DNA of 64,000 nucleotides. Origin: Dehalococcoides mccartyi 195 (GTDB taxonomy: Bacteria; Chloroflexota; Dehalococcoidia; Dehalococcoidales; Dehalococcoidaceae). Below, piece by piece: positions 8,972-16,577 of this stretch (positions are counted from its first letter, which is position 1; every line of letters begins with the position of its first letter). Made by a program: the position numbers and the translations under genes. The stretch spans positions 1,116,001 to 1,180,000 of the forward strand of contig NC_002936.3 in the NCBI RefSeq assembly GCF_000011905.1. Direction: 5' to 3'. The notes beneath the pieces were generated by a model, which was not told where the DNA came from, searched no databases, and was given only the letters and a program-made list of their open reading frames with translations.

Positions 8972-9571
8972 ATGCCCAAGCTCCTGCTGGCAAGCAACAA
9001 CCGGGGCAAGCTGAGAGAATATGCTTCTCTCCTTAGCGGTTCGGGTTTTGAGCTTGTCACACCGGCAGATATGGGTATAGATATAACAGTTGCCGAAACC
9101 GGCACTACATTTGAAGAGAATGCCCGCTTGAAAGCCGCCGCTCTGGCGGAAGCAAGCGGGATTCTTACTTTGGCAGATGACTCCGGTCTGGCAGTAGACG
9201 CTCTGGGGGGTGAACCCGGGGTCTATTCCGCCCGCTATGCCGGGGAAAACGCTACGGATACAGACCGGAATGCATATCTTCTGTCTAAAATGCACACTAT
9301 CCCCGCTGAAAAACGCACCGCCCGTTTCTGTTGTGTAATCGCCATTGCCCAGCCGGGCCATATCATCGCCACCTTTGAGGGTACTTGCGAAGGATTTATA
9401 AGCACTGAACCCCGCGGCACTAATGGATTTGGCTATGACCCCGTTTTTTACCTGCCGGAATACGGTAAAACTATGGCCGAACTCCCGTCTGAAATAAAAA
9501 ACAGCATTTCCCACCGGTCTATAGCCGCCCAAAAAGCCAGCCGGTTTCTGATCCAAATAGCCACTAGCTAG
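8972..9571 (+). CDS. rdgB: dITP/XTP pyrophosphatase (HAM1/RdgB family)
   Basis: Hydrolyses non-canonical purine nucleoside triphosphates (ITP, dITP, XTP) to monophosphates, keeping them out of nucleic acids. The 199-residue protein carries the opening motif LLASNNRGKLREY, the catalytic acidic motif LADDSGLAVDALGGEPGVYS and the base-recognition motifs GTNGFGYDPVF and ISHRSIA. The start lies 3 bp after the upstream gene, so the two are co-transcribed and probably translationally coupled. Identification is secure. Confidence 0.96.
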   Translation: MPKLLLASNNRGKLREYASLLSGSGFELVTPADMGIDITVAETGTTFEENARLKAAALAEASGILTLADDSGLAVDALGGEPGVYSARYAGENATDTDRNAYLLSKMHTIPAEKRTARFCCVIAIAQPGHIIATFEGTCEGFISTEPRGTNGFGYDPVFYLPEYGKTMAELPSEIKNSISHRSIAAQKASRFLIQIATS

Positions 9572-9672
9572 TTAAGCTACACCAAATAAATTTACACACT
9601 CTGCTCTTTTTTTAATCCCGTTTTTATTCCTTGATAAACTATTTACTGCCTCATTTTGAGCACAAAAATATC

Positions 9673-9701
9673 TTGTTTAAGTGCTATTCTTGGGATATAC
9701 T
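9673..9701 (+). promoter_or_regulatory. Promoter of dnaN
   Basis: TTGTTT (9673-9678), 17-bp spacer and TATACT (9696-9701). Transcription would start near 9708. A G-rich ribosome site (9721-9727) precedes the ATG at 9734. Confidence 0.6.
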
Positions 9702-9733
9702 GAAAGACCAGTAAATAACCCCGGGGGGTAAAT

Positions 9734-10870
9734 ATGAAACTTACATGCTTACAGGAAAATCTGAACAAGGGTCTAAACATTGTGGGCAAAGCGGCTGCCG
9801 GCCGGACTACCCTGCCCATTACCAACAATGTCCTTATCTCAACTGATGACGGACGTTTAAAACTAGCCGCCACCAATCTCGAAATGGCTATCAGCTGCTG
9901 GATAGGAGCCAAGATAGAGGAAGAAGGGAGCACCACCGTACCTGCCAAACTCCTGACCGAATTTGTCAGCTCTCTGCCCAATGATAAAATAGAATTAAAC
10001 CTTAATGCCAAGTCAAAGGCACTCAATATCAAATGCGCCCGCTTTGAGGCACGCATAACAGGCGTTGACGCAAAAGACTTCCCGCCTGTACCCAAAGTGG
10101 AAAACGGCATCTCCACCAAGATTAACGTTGAGGCCTTCCGCCAGGCCGTAAGCGAAGTGGTATTTGCTTCGGCAACTGACGAATCCCGCCCGGTGCTCAC
10201 TGGTGTCAACGCCGAATTTGAAGGCAGCACCCTAACTCTGGCTGCAGCTGACGGTTTCCGTTTGGCTGTCTATAAACTGCCTCTGCTGGAAGCGGTAAAA
10301 ACCGCTACTAAAGTAATCATTCCAGCCCGTACACTGGGTGAGCTTTCCCGCCTGGCCAGCATGGACGAGGAAGAAGCCCTGATGATAAATGTAGATACTG
10401 CCAAGAGCCAGATACTTTTCAGGCTTAAAAATATTGAGTTGGTATCTCAGCTGGTACAGGGAAATTTCCCCCAGTACAACCAGATAATCCCCCAAAGCTT
10501 TACTACCAAAGTGGTAGTAGATGCCAACCAGTTCCTTATGGCCACCAGAACGGCTACAATCTTTGCCCGTGACGGCGGCGGCATAGTCCGGCTGATGATG
10601 AACCCCGGAGGCAATAATACCCCCGGTAAGCTCACCATCTCCGCCCGCTCTGAAGAAGTGGGTGACAATACCGGTGAACTTGATGCCGTAGTTCAGGGTG
10701 AGGAAGCTAAAATAGCCTTCAACGGCAAATATCTTCTGGACGTCCTGGGAGTACTTAAAGCCCAGCAAGTATCACTGGAAGTAACCAGCCCGTCAAGCCC
10801 CGGTGTGATAAAACCGGTGGGGGCGGACAACTACATCCACGTTATTATGCCCATGTTCGTGCAGTGGTGA
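9734..10870 (+). CDS. dnaN: DNA polymerase III beta subunit (sliding clamp)
   Basis: Forms the ring that tethers the replicative polymerase to DNA. The 378-residue length and three repeated clamp domains fit. Recognisable segments include LNIVGKAAAGRTTLPITNNVLI at the N-terminus (shown across 9776-9841), VSEVVFASATDESRPVLTG in the middle and the C-terminal PVGADNYIHVIMPMFVQW. Unusually, neither dnaA nor recF is adjacent; the gene follows rdgB and precedes an accessory stretch. Its last codons overlap the open frame of a recombinase relic on the other strand. Confidence 0.97.
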   Translation: MKLTCLQENLNKGLNIVGKAAAGRTTLPITNNVLISTDDGRLKLAATNLEMAISCWIGAKIEEEGSTTVPAKLLTEFVSSLPNDKIELNLNAKSKALNIKCARFEARITGVDAKDFPPVPKVENGISTKINVEAFRQAVSEVVFASATDESRPVLTGVNAEFEGSTLTLAAADGFRLAVYKLPLLEAVKTATKVIIPARTLGELSRLASMDEEEALMINVDTAKSQILFRLKNIELVSQLVQGNFPQYNQIIPQSFTTKVVVDANQFLMATRTATIFARDGGGIVRLMMNPGGNNTPGKLTISARSEEVGDNTGELDAVVQGEEAKIAFNGKYLLDVLGVLKAQQVSLEVTSPSSPGVIKPVGADNYIHVIMPMFVQW

Positions 10871-11090
10871 GTACGTTCAAATCAAGGTAACCTTTGATGC
10901 TTACACCTTCAGGAGTAGCTGAAATTTTCAAATCCAGATAGGTGTAAGCATCTTTCTTTTCAGCGTTTGAGCAATTATCTAAACAGGGTACGACTTTGGC
11001 ACAAAGTTCTTTAATACTTTCCTGCATCTCCCAGGCTTTTGCCAGATTTTCTTTAGCCTGGATAAGAACGTTGATTATACTATATATATC
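10845..11090 (-). pseudogene. C-terminal relic of a serine site-specific recombinase
   Basis: An open frame of 81 codons bounded by stops, with no start before an internal ATG at 11027 that lacks a ribosome site. The peptide ends AEKKDAYTYLDLKISATPEG followed by VSIKGYLD. This is the pattern seen at the C-terminus of large serine recombinases, where a helical region leads to a (D/E)-L-x-x-ATPEG-x-x-IKG segment. The catalytic resolvase domain and zinc-ribbon domain are absent. Its stop lies inside the antisense of the last dnaN codons (26-bp overlap). I infer a decayed integrase tail. A short orphan gene starting at 11027 is the alternative. Confidence 0.5.
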
Positions 11091-11120
11091 TTACTTTATG
11101 TTAAGATACGCCTTCGTTAA

Positions 11121-11522
11121 TTACGATACTCTTTCATATTTGAAATAGTAATACCAGGCAGTTCCTGAATGCGTAACCAAGAGAACTTTAAACGCAATTG
11201 CCTCTTCGGGTTTTACTCCATCTATAGAGTAAATTACGGGATTAAGCCTGCCACAATCGTCCGGAGATAATAAGCTGCCAGTTGTATATTCAGCGGCAGT
11301 ACTAGTTGCCGCATCATAAGTTCCTAAAGGATGTATATTAGTTAATACCTGCTGCTTAGCTACTATTTTGCCTGTATTAAGATATAAATGCCCCTGGTAA
11401 GTTATTTCCGAAGGCACTGGGGTTGTCCCCCATAACACTTCGTCACTATCGCACCCGGTAAAACTTAATGCGGAAAAAGTGAGTATACTAAGTATTCCCA
11501 ATAAGATTATTCTGTTTTTCAT
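11121..11522 (-). CDS. Small lipoprotein, unknown function
   Basis: Starts MKNRIILLGILSILTFSAL and continues FTGCDSDEVLWG: a signal peptide with a lipobox-type FTGC, so a membrane-anchored lipoprotein of 133 residues is predicted. The frame extends to a TTG at 11540, but the ATG at 11522 begins the signal peptide cleanly and has GGCGGG upstream. The mature part has no family I recognise. Its base composition is more AT-rich than the flanking housekeeping genes, consistent with accessory DNA. Confidence 0.6.
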   Translation of the reverse strand: MKNRIILLGILSILTFSALSFTGCDSDEVLWGTTPVPSEITYQGHLYLNTGKIVAKQQVLTNIHPLGTYDAATSTAAEYTTGSLLSPDDCGRLNPVIYSIDGVKPEEAIAFKVLLVTHSGTAWYYYFKYERVS

Positions 11523-11623
11523 TTTAATCCCGCCCGGCAATATAATATTGCGTAAACAAATAGCACCACTTCTGTATTGTCTGGATTATCCATGGCAAAA
11601 AACTGTCAGCAGCGCTGCATGAT

Positions 11624-11833
11624 TCATTTACGCAGGATAAGATACGCTATTGAACCCAGAGGGGGGAGCAAAAAGGTAAAGATACCCCAGAATAGGTATG
11701 AGGACATCTGATAGCCACGTTTTTTGGCATCCCGCACAACAAGTATAGTGAACAAAACACTCATAACCAGCCACAAGAAAATTGGCGGGCTCAGCAAAAT
11801 AGACCATATTTCATGCCAACCGAATACCGGCAT
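11624..11833 (-). CDS. Small two-span membrane protein, cardiolipin-synthase N-terminus-like
   Basis: A 69-residue protein with two hydrophobic spans (IWSILLSPPIFLWLVMSVLFT and SYLFWGIFTFLLPPLGSIAY) separated by a basic loop VRDAKKRGYQ. The pattern span - DAKKRG - FWG..T...P..G-x-x-x-Y-L resembles the short membrane domain found before phospholipase-D-type cardiolipin synthases and in stand-alone small proteins. An AGGAGG ribosome site sits 7-8 bases before the ATG, so it is very likely translated. Function unknown. Confidence 0.65.
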   Translation of the reverse strand: MPVFGWHEIWSILLSPPIFLWLVMSVLFTILVVRDAKKRGYQMSSYLFWGIFTFLLPPLGSIAYLILRK

Positions 11834-12015
11834 TTTTTAATTCCTCCTGTTATTTTTCAGAATGTAAGGCAGTATCTTAAGATTAATTATCAGGCTTATC
11901 CCCTTTTACAGCAACTGACTTAGTTTACAAACTTAATCTGAACTGAAAATGAATAACCCGGATAAACTTTCTACAAATGCAGACATTTTCGTTAATCTGC
12001 ACCCGGACTGAATGC

Positions 12016-12021
12016 TATAAT
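12016..12021 (+). promoter_or_regulatory. -10 box of the orphan response regulator gene
   Basis: A perfect TATAAT lies just before two candidate ATG codons (12024 and 12030), with no ribosome site. Transcription would start near 12028, so a leaderless message read from the second ATG is likely. No convincing -35 box is seen, which fits an activator-dependent promoter. Confidence 0.5.
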
Positions 12022-12023
12022 AT

Positions 12024-12701
12024 ATGCTGATGAAACTGCTGTTAATCGAAGATGATGCCAATCTGGCAAAAGTCATTACTTCCGGTCTTGAAGAAAATGG
12101 ATATGCAGTCAATTGGGAGTCCAATGGCAAACTTGGAGCTGAAATGGCTTTGGCCTATACCTTTGATGTCATCATCCTGGATATAATGCTGCCTGAACTT
12201 GATGGTTTCGCTGTATGCCATAAAATCCGCTCCAATGGCAATCAAACCCCCATCATAATGCTGACCGCCAGGTATCAGGAAGCTGACAAAGTAAATGGGC
12301 TTAACTGCGGAGCGGATGATTACCTGGTGAAACCTTTCAGCTTCCCCGAACTGCTTGCCCGCCTGAGAGCCTTGCTAAGACGGGCCAATAACCAGCATTC
12401 TCCCTCTATCAAGCTCAGGAAACTTACTTTAAACACAGTGGACAGAAGAGCTTTTTACGATGGCAGGGAAATAGAGCTTACGGCTAAAGAATACGGCATT
12501 CTTGAATATTTGGTACTGAACAAGAACTGCATAATTACCAAGAATATGATTGAAGAGCATATCTGGGAATCTGAAAGTGACATTTTTTCCAATGTCATAG
12601 AAGTGTTAATCAGCCGTATCCGCAAGAAACTGGACAACAATAATAAAAATTCTCTTATAAAAACGGTAAAAGGGTTAGGGTATATTATTGAGGATAAATA
12701 G
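12024..12701 (+). CDS. OmpR/PhoB-family response regulator (orphan)
   Basis: A 225-residue regulator with an N-terminal receiver domain and a C-terminal winged-helix DNA-binding domain. The acidic pocket is IEDD (9-11), the phosphorylated aspartate is D53 in ILDIMLPELD, and the switch lysine is in YLVKPFS (about 104). The winged helix ends SNVIEVLISRIRKKLD and VKGLGYII. Start could be ATG 12024 or 12030. The stop overlaps a 25-codon stub that looks like the N-terminus of a histidine kinase, so the partner kinase has apparently been lost. The product should still bind DNA; how it is phosphorylated now is unknown. Confidence 0.92.
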   Translation: MLMKLLLIEDDANLAKVITSGLEENGYAVNWESNGKLGAEMALAYTFDVIILDIMLPELDGFAVCHKIRSNGNQTPIIMLTARYQEADKVNGLNCGADDYLVKPFSFPELLARLRALLRRANNQHSPSIKLRKLTLNTVDRRAFYDGREIELTAKEYGILEYLVLNKNCIITKNMIEEHIWESESDIFSNVIEVLISRIRKKLDNNNKNSLIKTVKGLGYIIEDK

Positions 12702-12765
12702 CCTGCGAACTAAGTCAGCCGTCTTTTTCGCCGTTATCATCAGCTTTCAGACTGAAACAGCCTGA
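12688..12765 (+). pseudogene. N-terminal stub of a histidine kinase
   Basis: A TTG at 12688, overlapping the end of the response regulator in the way such gene pairs usually do, opens a frame reading MRINSLRTKSAVFFAVIIS before a stop at 12763-12765. The basic SLRTK stretch followed by an aromatic hydrophobic span is how many membrane sensor kinases begin. The rest of a kinase is absent from the next 170 bases, which hold only stop-filled sequence before the convergent kinase gene. I infer a deletion that removed nearly all of the cognate kinase. The match is short, so chance similarity remains possible. Confidence 0.45.
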
Positions 12766-12934
12766 TATATTTTTCTTAATAGGCTTGTTAATTACCTGAT
12801 TAAAAAACCTTGCAGGCTTCTTCTTCTTTGGATTTGAGCAGTTATCTATTCGGCTAAATTAAACCCGGTTTTGCTGAAAGAATGCCCTTAGGAGTAGAGC
12901 TGTATTAAAAATTTAACTGACACTAATGACTTTT

Positions 12935-14281
12935 CTATACCGACTGCTTGGGCAAAAATACCTTAAAGACAGTGCCTTTGCCCGGTTCACTTTCCACCTC
13001 AACCCGCCCTTTGTATATCTCAGAGGTACTCTTTACTATAGATAAACCTAAGCCAGTACCTTCTGCACTCCAATCAGCCCGGTAAAACCTGTCAAATATA
13101 CGGGGGAGGTGCTCCTTACTTATCCCAATTCCGGTATCTTTTATGGCAAGCACCATAAACCCGCTTTCGTCTCTAAGGGAAATCATTACCTGCCCTCCGT
13201 CAGGGGTATACTTGGCAGCATTTGAAAAAAGATTATCAAAGAGACGGCTGAACTGTTCGGGCTCTCCGTATATGTTTAAACCGGGCTGGATATCCCGAAT
13301 CAGCTTAATCTTTTTCGTTTCAAAAGCGGTCTGCCATTTATCAGCACTGCTTTCCAGGGCAGCACCCAAATCTATTTTCAAGCTTAGAGCCGGACGCGGA
13401 CCGGCATCCAGACTGGCCAGAGCCATCAAATCATCAATAATCAGCGCCATTTTCTCAACTTGCTTTACAATATTCTTAAAAGCCTGACGGTATTCCTCGG
13501 TATTCCGCTCTTTGCGAAGCGCCAACTCGGATTCCGCCCTAATTACCGTAAGCGGGGCTTTCAAATCATGGGAGGCATCAGAAGTAAAGCGGTGCTGGCT
13601 TTGAATAAACCCGTAAACCCGGTCAAAAAGTGAATTTAAGGTTGCCGAAAGCTGGCCTAATTCATCATTTTGTTTCACCGGAATACGGTCTTTCAGGTCA
13701 GACGGATTTATATTATTGGTGGTATGGGTGATTACCTGAACCTGTTTTAAACACCGGTAAGCCAAAAAATAGCCTAAGGCAGCGGCGATAATAAGGACAA
13801 AGGGAATGGCCATAAAGAGAATCTGTTTATACTGATCCAGAGTTTTATAAATATACCCGGCATCACCCACAAGTATAAGGAGCTGGTTGGGCTTATAATC
13901 ATTATCATACCAGGCTACATAAAACCTTAACTGGGAATCCGGAATTTCCAAGCGCATGGCGGGCATATACTCATTTATGGCGGTTATGTCGGCAATGGAA
14001 TCCTGGATAACAGATTTGTACCTTTCACTCCCGGATATAAGACCGGTTTCAATATCATATATATAAACCACTTCCGCAAACACATCCCCCGCATAATACA
14101 GGCTATTGCCCTCAGATCGGATAATTTCTCCGGCTGCTTTTTCAGCATCAGCCGCCAAAGAATCATTCAGGCTGCTGAATAAATGGTAAGACAAAAAGAA
14201 GTACGATATGAGACCAAAAAACCCAAGTACCGAGAGCAATACCAGGGCATTAATAATGGTCAGCTTTATCTTTACGCTCAT
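12935..14281 (-). CDS. Membrane sensor histidine kinase with HAMP domain
   Basis: A 448-residue two-span kinase. Span 1 is about residues 8-30, an extracytoplasmic sensor region covers about 31-152, and span 2 about 153-175 is followed by HAMP. The phosphorylated histidine is H238 in DASHDLKAPLTVIRAESEL. ATP-binding boxes follow: N box FDNLFSNAAKYTPDGG, G1 IKDTGIGIS, F box FDRFYRADWS and G2 GTGLGLSIVK. The start codon overlaps the stop of the response regulator by 4 bp (ATGA), so the two form an operon. The signal is unknown. Convergent to the orphan regulator. Confidence 0.95.
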   Translation of the reverse strand: MSVKIKLTIINALVLLSVLGFFGLISYFFLSYHLFSSLNDSLAADAEKAAGEIIRSEGNSLYYAGDVFAEVVYIYDIETGLISGSERYKSVIQDSIADITAINEYMPAMRLEIPDSQLRFYVAWYDNDYKPNQLLILVGDAGYIYKTLDQYKQILFMAIPFVLIIAAALGYFLAYRCLKQVQVITHTTNNINPSDLKDRIPVKQNDELGQLSATLNSLFDRVYGFIQSQHRFTSDASHDLKAPLTVIRAESELALRKERNTEEYRQAFKNIVKQVEKMALIIDDLMALASLDAGPRPALSLKIDLGAALESSADKWQTAFETKKIKLIRDIQPGLNIYGEPEQFSRLFDNLFSNAAKYTPDGGQVMISLRDESGFMVLAIKDTGIGISKEHLPRIFDRFYRADWSAEGTGLGLSIVKSTSEIYKGRVEVESEPGKGTVFKVFLPKQSV

Positions 14282-14946
14282 CTATCCAGCCTGTATCCCG
14301 CCCCGCGCAAGGTCTTAATAGGGCCGCTTTTTGCATCCCAGCCCAGCTTTTGGCGCAACTTTTTTATCAGGGAATCAATAGTATTGGAGACAGATGTGCT
14401 TTCCGCCCCCCAAAGATGCTCCTCCAGCATGGACCGGGTGATAAGAACACCGGGATTGGTAATAAAATATTCCAGTATTTTATATTCTGCCGCTGTAAGC
14501 TTTATCTCGGTTTTCCCGCCGCAAACCCGGTGGGATACATTGTCAAAAGAAATGCCGGCTGTTTCAACAACCGGCAATACCCTCAGAGGCGGCCTCCGCT
14601 GAAGTGCCCGTATCCGGGCAAACAGTTCATCACAGGCAAAAGGCTTGCAAAGGTAGTCATCCGCACCGGCATCCAAACCCTTTACCTTTGAATCAAGCGA
14701 ATCTCTGGCGGTAAGCATGAGCACAGATGTAACTATGCCGTCAGCCCTGAGCTTCCGGCAGACCTCAATACCATTTTTATCCGGCAAGCCGATATCCAGA
14801 ATCAATAGGTCAAATTCAGAATTTGCGGCAAAGTATTCTCCCGAAGCCCCGTCACAGGCATATTCAACCACATGCCCGGCCTCACCGAGAGCCCGCTCCA
14901 GGGTTTGGCAGAGACACTTATCATCATCAAGTAATAAAATCCGCAC
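14278..14946 (-). CDS. OmpR/PhoB-family response regulator, partner of the adjacent kinase
   Basis: A 222-residue regulator: receiver domain with LDDD (6-9), phosphorylated D51 in LILDIGLPDKNG and lysine in YLCKPF, then a winged helix ending SLIKKLRQKLG and LRGAGYRL. The GTG start at 14946 has AAAAGG upstream. It is first in an operon with the kinase. The divergent gene at 15093 encodes a secreted protein and its upstream region holds four 11-bp-spaced TCAT repeats, which fit the tandem direct-repeat sites used by this regulator family. I infer this regulator controls that gene. Confidence 0.95.
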   Translation of the reverse strand: MRILLLDDDKCLCQTLERALGEAGHVVEYACDGASGEYFAANSEFDLLILDIGLPDKNGIEVCRKLRADGIVTSVLMLTARDSLDSKVKGLDAGADDYLCKPFACDELFARIRALQRRPPLRVLPVVETAGISFDNVSHRVCGGKTEIKLTAAEYKILEYFITNPGVLITRSMLEEHLWGAESTSVSNTIDSLIKKLRQKLGWDAKSGPIKTLRGAGYRLDR

Positions 14947-15010
14947 GCCGCAAAGCCTTTTACCTGTTAATCATTCATAATTCCTATAATAGCACTATTT
15001 TGGCCTCAGC

Positions 15011-15054
15011 GGTCATCCAATAATCATCTTTTGGTCATTTATTGTTCATCTTTA
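15011..15054 (+). promoter_or_regulatory. Four tandem 11-bp repeats, likely OmpR/PhoB-type operator
   Basis: Four consecutive 11-bp units each carry TCAT at the same place (15013, 15024, 15035, 15046): ggTCATccaat, aaTCATctttt, ggTCATttatt, gtTCATcttta. The spacing equals one helical turn, as in PhoB boxes, where each repeat binds one winged-helix monomer. The array ends directly before a -10-like TATGCT (15055-15060) of the gene at 15093, where a -35 box would otherwise lie. It is read as an activator site. Confidence 0.72.
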
Positions 15055-15092
15055 TATGCTAGGCTTGTACTAATCAGCTATGAGGAGTAATT

Positions 15093-15764
15093 ATGATTAG
15101 AGTATTAGCCTCGGTATTACTCGGTGTCATGGTATCCGCCCTGCCGGTTGCAGCCAATGTATCAGCGGCAGAAATAGCAAGCAAGTATTATCCGAATCCC
15201 CAGGTCTTTGACAACACTTATGGCACTATCCTCAGCCCTTCGGAAATAGTGGCCCTATACCCTATGTCCGCAGAAGATGAAGCCAAACTAATTCAGGTTG
15301 TACCCCAATGCCCGGTAAATGTAGACGGAGTATGGTATAAAGCAGAGGAAATCACCCTTTTCAACGGGCATCAGCTTCACTTTACTACAGATAAAAAAGG
15401 CGGGTTATACGCTTTTACTGATGCCAGAGCCATGGAAATATTCCTTGAAGCAGAATACGGGGATATATTCAATACTTCCACTGACAAAGCGATGCAGATG
15501 CTGCGGCTGGACCGCAGCGAACTATTTGCAGACTGGCTGTACTCAGGCAACCTTATGCTGCTTGACCCTTATGCCCAAATATCTAATCTGGCAACGCTGG
15601 GCTGGGATAACCAAATCTCCTCCGCTCAGATTTGCAGTTCCGCACCGGTTACACTTTGGGAGTATTCCGGTTTTCAAGGCAGCAGCTTTACCATGCTGGC
15701 GGATTCAAGCCATGCGGCTTTGACTTTTGAAGGCTGGAACGACAGGGCATCAGCTATATCTTAA
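15093..15764 (+). CDS. Secreted protein with C-terminal beta/gamma-crystallin-like motif
   Basis: A 223-residue exported protein. Residues 1-26 form a signal peptide (LASVLLGVMVSALPVAANVSA, cleavage near 25). The middle (about 30-180) is unrecognised and contains two cysteines (C73, C181) that could pair outside the cell. The last 38 residues match a beta/gamma-crystallin Greek-key motif: W189-x4-F194-x-G196 and the calcium-binding pattern N216-D217-R-A-S220, with alanine at 221 where serine is usual. Only one motif is evident, whereas a full domain has two. A GAGGAG ribosome site precedes the ATG. The divergent two-component operon and upstream repeats suggest signal-dependent expression. 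Confidence 0.7.
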   Translation: MIRVLASVLLGVMVSALPVAANVSAAEIASKYYPNPQVFDNTYGTILSPSEIVALYPMSAEDEAKLIQVVPQCPVNVDGVWYKAEEITLFNGHQLHFTTDKKGGLYAFTDARAMEIFLEAEYGDIFNTSTDKAMQMLRLDRSELFADWLYSGNLMLLDPYAQISNLATLGWDNQISSAQICSSAPVTLWEYSGFQGSSFTMLADSSHAALTFEGWNDRASAIS

Positions 15765-16069
15765 TGATTACTTTAAAGCAGGTATCTGTTTTAAAGATTG
15801 GCTAGACCTGTTTCAGGTAAGGCACGGAAATTCAAGGTAAGGGTTTGCTGTAGATTTGATATCCGGCAGTCTAACCCTTACCTTAAAAATTTAAAAAAGC
15901 TAATGACTATTTAAAAAACCTCTTCAGAAACAACCGCAAATGCAGGGCGAACTAACAAACTCTCTGTATATACACCCCCAAAACCAAACCAGGGATTGAA
16001 CCTGCCCTGATTTAACCTTAGAATAAGATGGTAAATGTCTGGCTACTTTTAACCAAACAGGAATAAGAA
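15765..16069. other. Non-coding gap with a long inverted repeat
   Basis: About 305 bp without a convincing gene. It holds a perfect 12-bp inverted repeat (15834-15845 and 15873-15884) and a smaller hairpin ACCTG-TTT-CAGGT near 15806-15818. A GGAAT/AATAAG stretch directly before 16070 serves the next gene. No tRNA, promoter of consensus quality or coding relic was recognised in the rest. Confidence 0.4.
15834..15884. repeat. 12-bp perfect inverted repeat with 27-bp loop
   Basis: Arms AAGGTAAGGGTT (15834-15845) and AACCCTTACCTT (15873-15884) are exact reverse complements. Neither side has a T-run of the kind a simple terminator needs. It may be an RNA hairpin at the 3' end of the secreted-protein transcript or a protein-binding site. 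Confidence 0.6.
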
Positions 16070-16432
16070 ATGCAAAATACACCTGACAAAAGTATAGATA
16101 AATATATCCAGGGGTTCCCTGAGAATGTTCAGGTTATTCTCAGGGAGTTAAGGCAGGTTATCAGTGAGGAGGCACCTCAGGCCGTTGAGACTATCAGCTA
16201 CGGCATACCTACATTTAAGCTAAAAGGCAATCTGGTGCATTTCGGTGCTTTCAAAAACCACATAAGCTTTTTCCCCTCATCATCAGGCATCACCGCTTTT
16301 GAAAAAGAGCTGTCAGCTTACGAGATATCCAAAGGCACAGTCAGGTTTCCGCTGGATAAACCGCTGCCATTTCCGCTCATCAGAAAAATTGTGGCTTTCA
16401 GAGTAAACGAAAACTTAGCGAATAAAAAATAA
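16070..16432 (+). CDS. DUF1801-family protein (YdhG/iron-chaperone-like fold)
   Basis: A 120-residue protein with the DUF1801 pattern: an N-terminal helix DKYIQGFPENVQVILRELRQ, the motif ETISYGIPTFKLKGNLVHFG, the turn KNHISFFPSSSG and the closing SKGTVRFPLDKPLPFPLIRKI. The fold resembles CyaY/YjbR-type small domains; members are widespread and poorly characterised. No partner gene is linked. The ATG is preceded by a weak GGAATAAG site. Confidence 0.85.
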   Translation: MQNTPDKSIDKYIQGFPENVQVILRELRQVISEEAPQAVETISYGIPTFKLKGNLVHFGAFKNHISFFPSSSGITAFEKELSAYEISKGTVRFPLDKPLPFPLIRKIVAFRVNENLANKK

Positions 16433-16577
16433 GAGTGATACCTAAATAGCCGGCAAGAATACTCCACCAAAAGGCCAAACTCCGGCTGGCTATTTGGCAA
16501 GCTATATCATTTTAGTTTATGATGCACCCGTCCGGCGCACCCTTCCCGCCTGCTAAATATATAAACGGTAAGGTAAA

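Noticed and set aside
11933-11999. Direct repeat TTAATCTG (11933-11940 and 11992-11999) before the orphan regulator
   Set aside because: Eight bases at 59-bp distance is easily chance and the spacing does not match helical phasing.
12833-12848. 16-base stretch nearly identical to 10966-10981 in the recombinase relic
   Set aside because: Fifteen of 16 bases match and a few codons agree on the minus strand, but flanking sequence does not align and the order of other similar words is reversed; too short to call a second relic.
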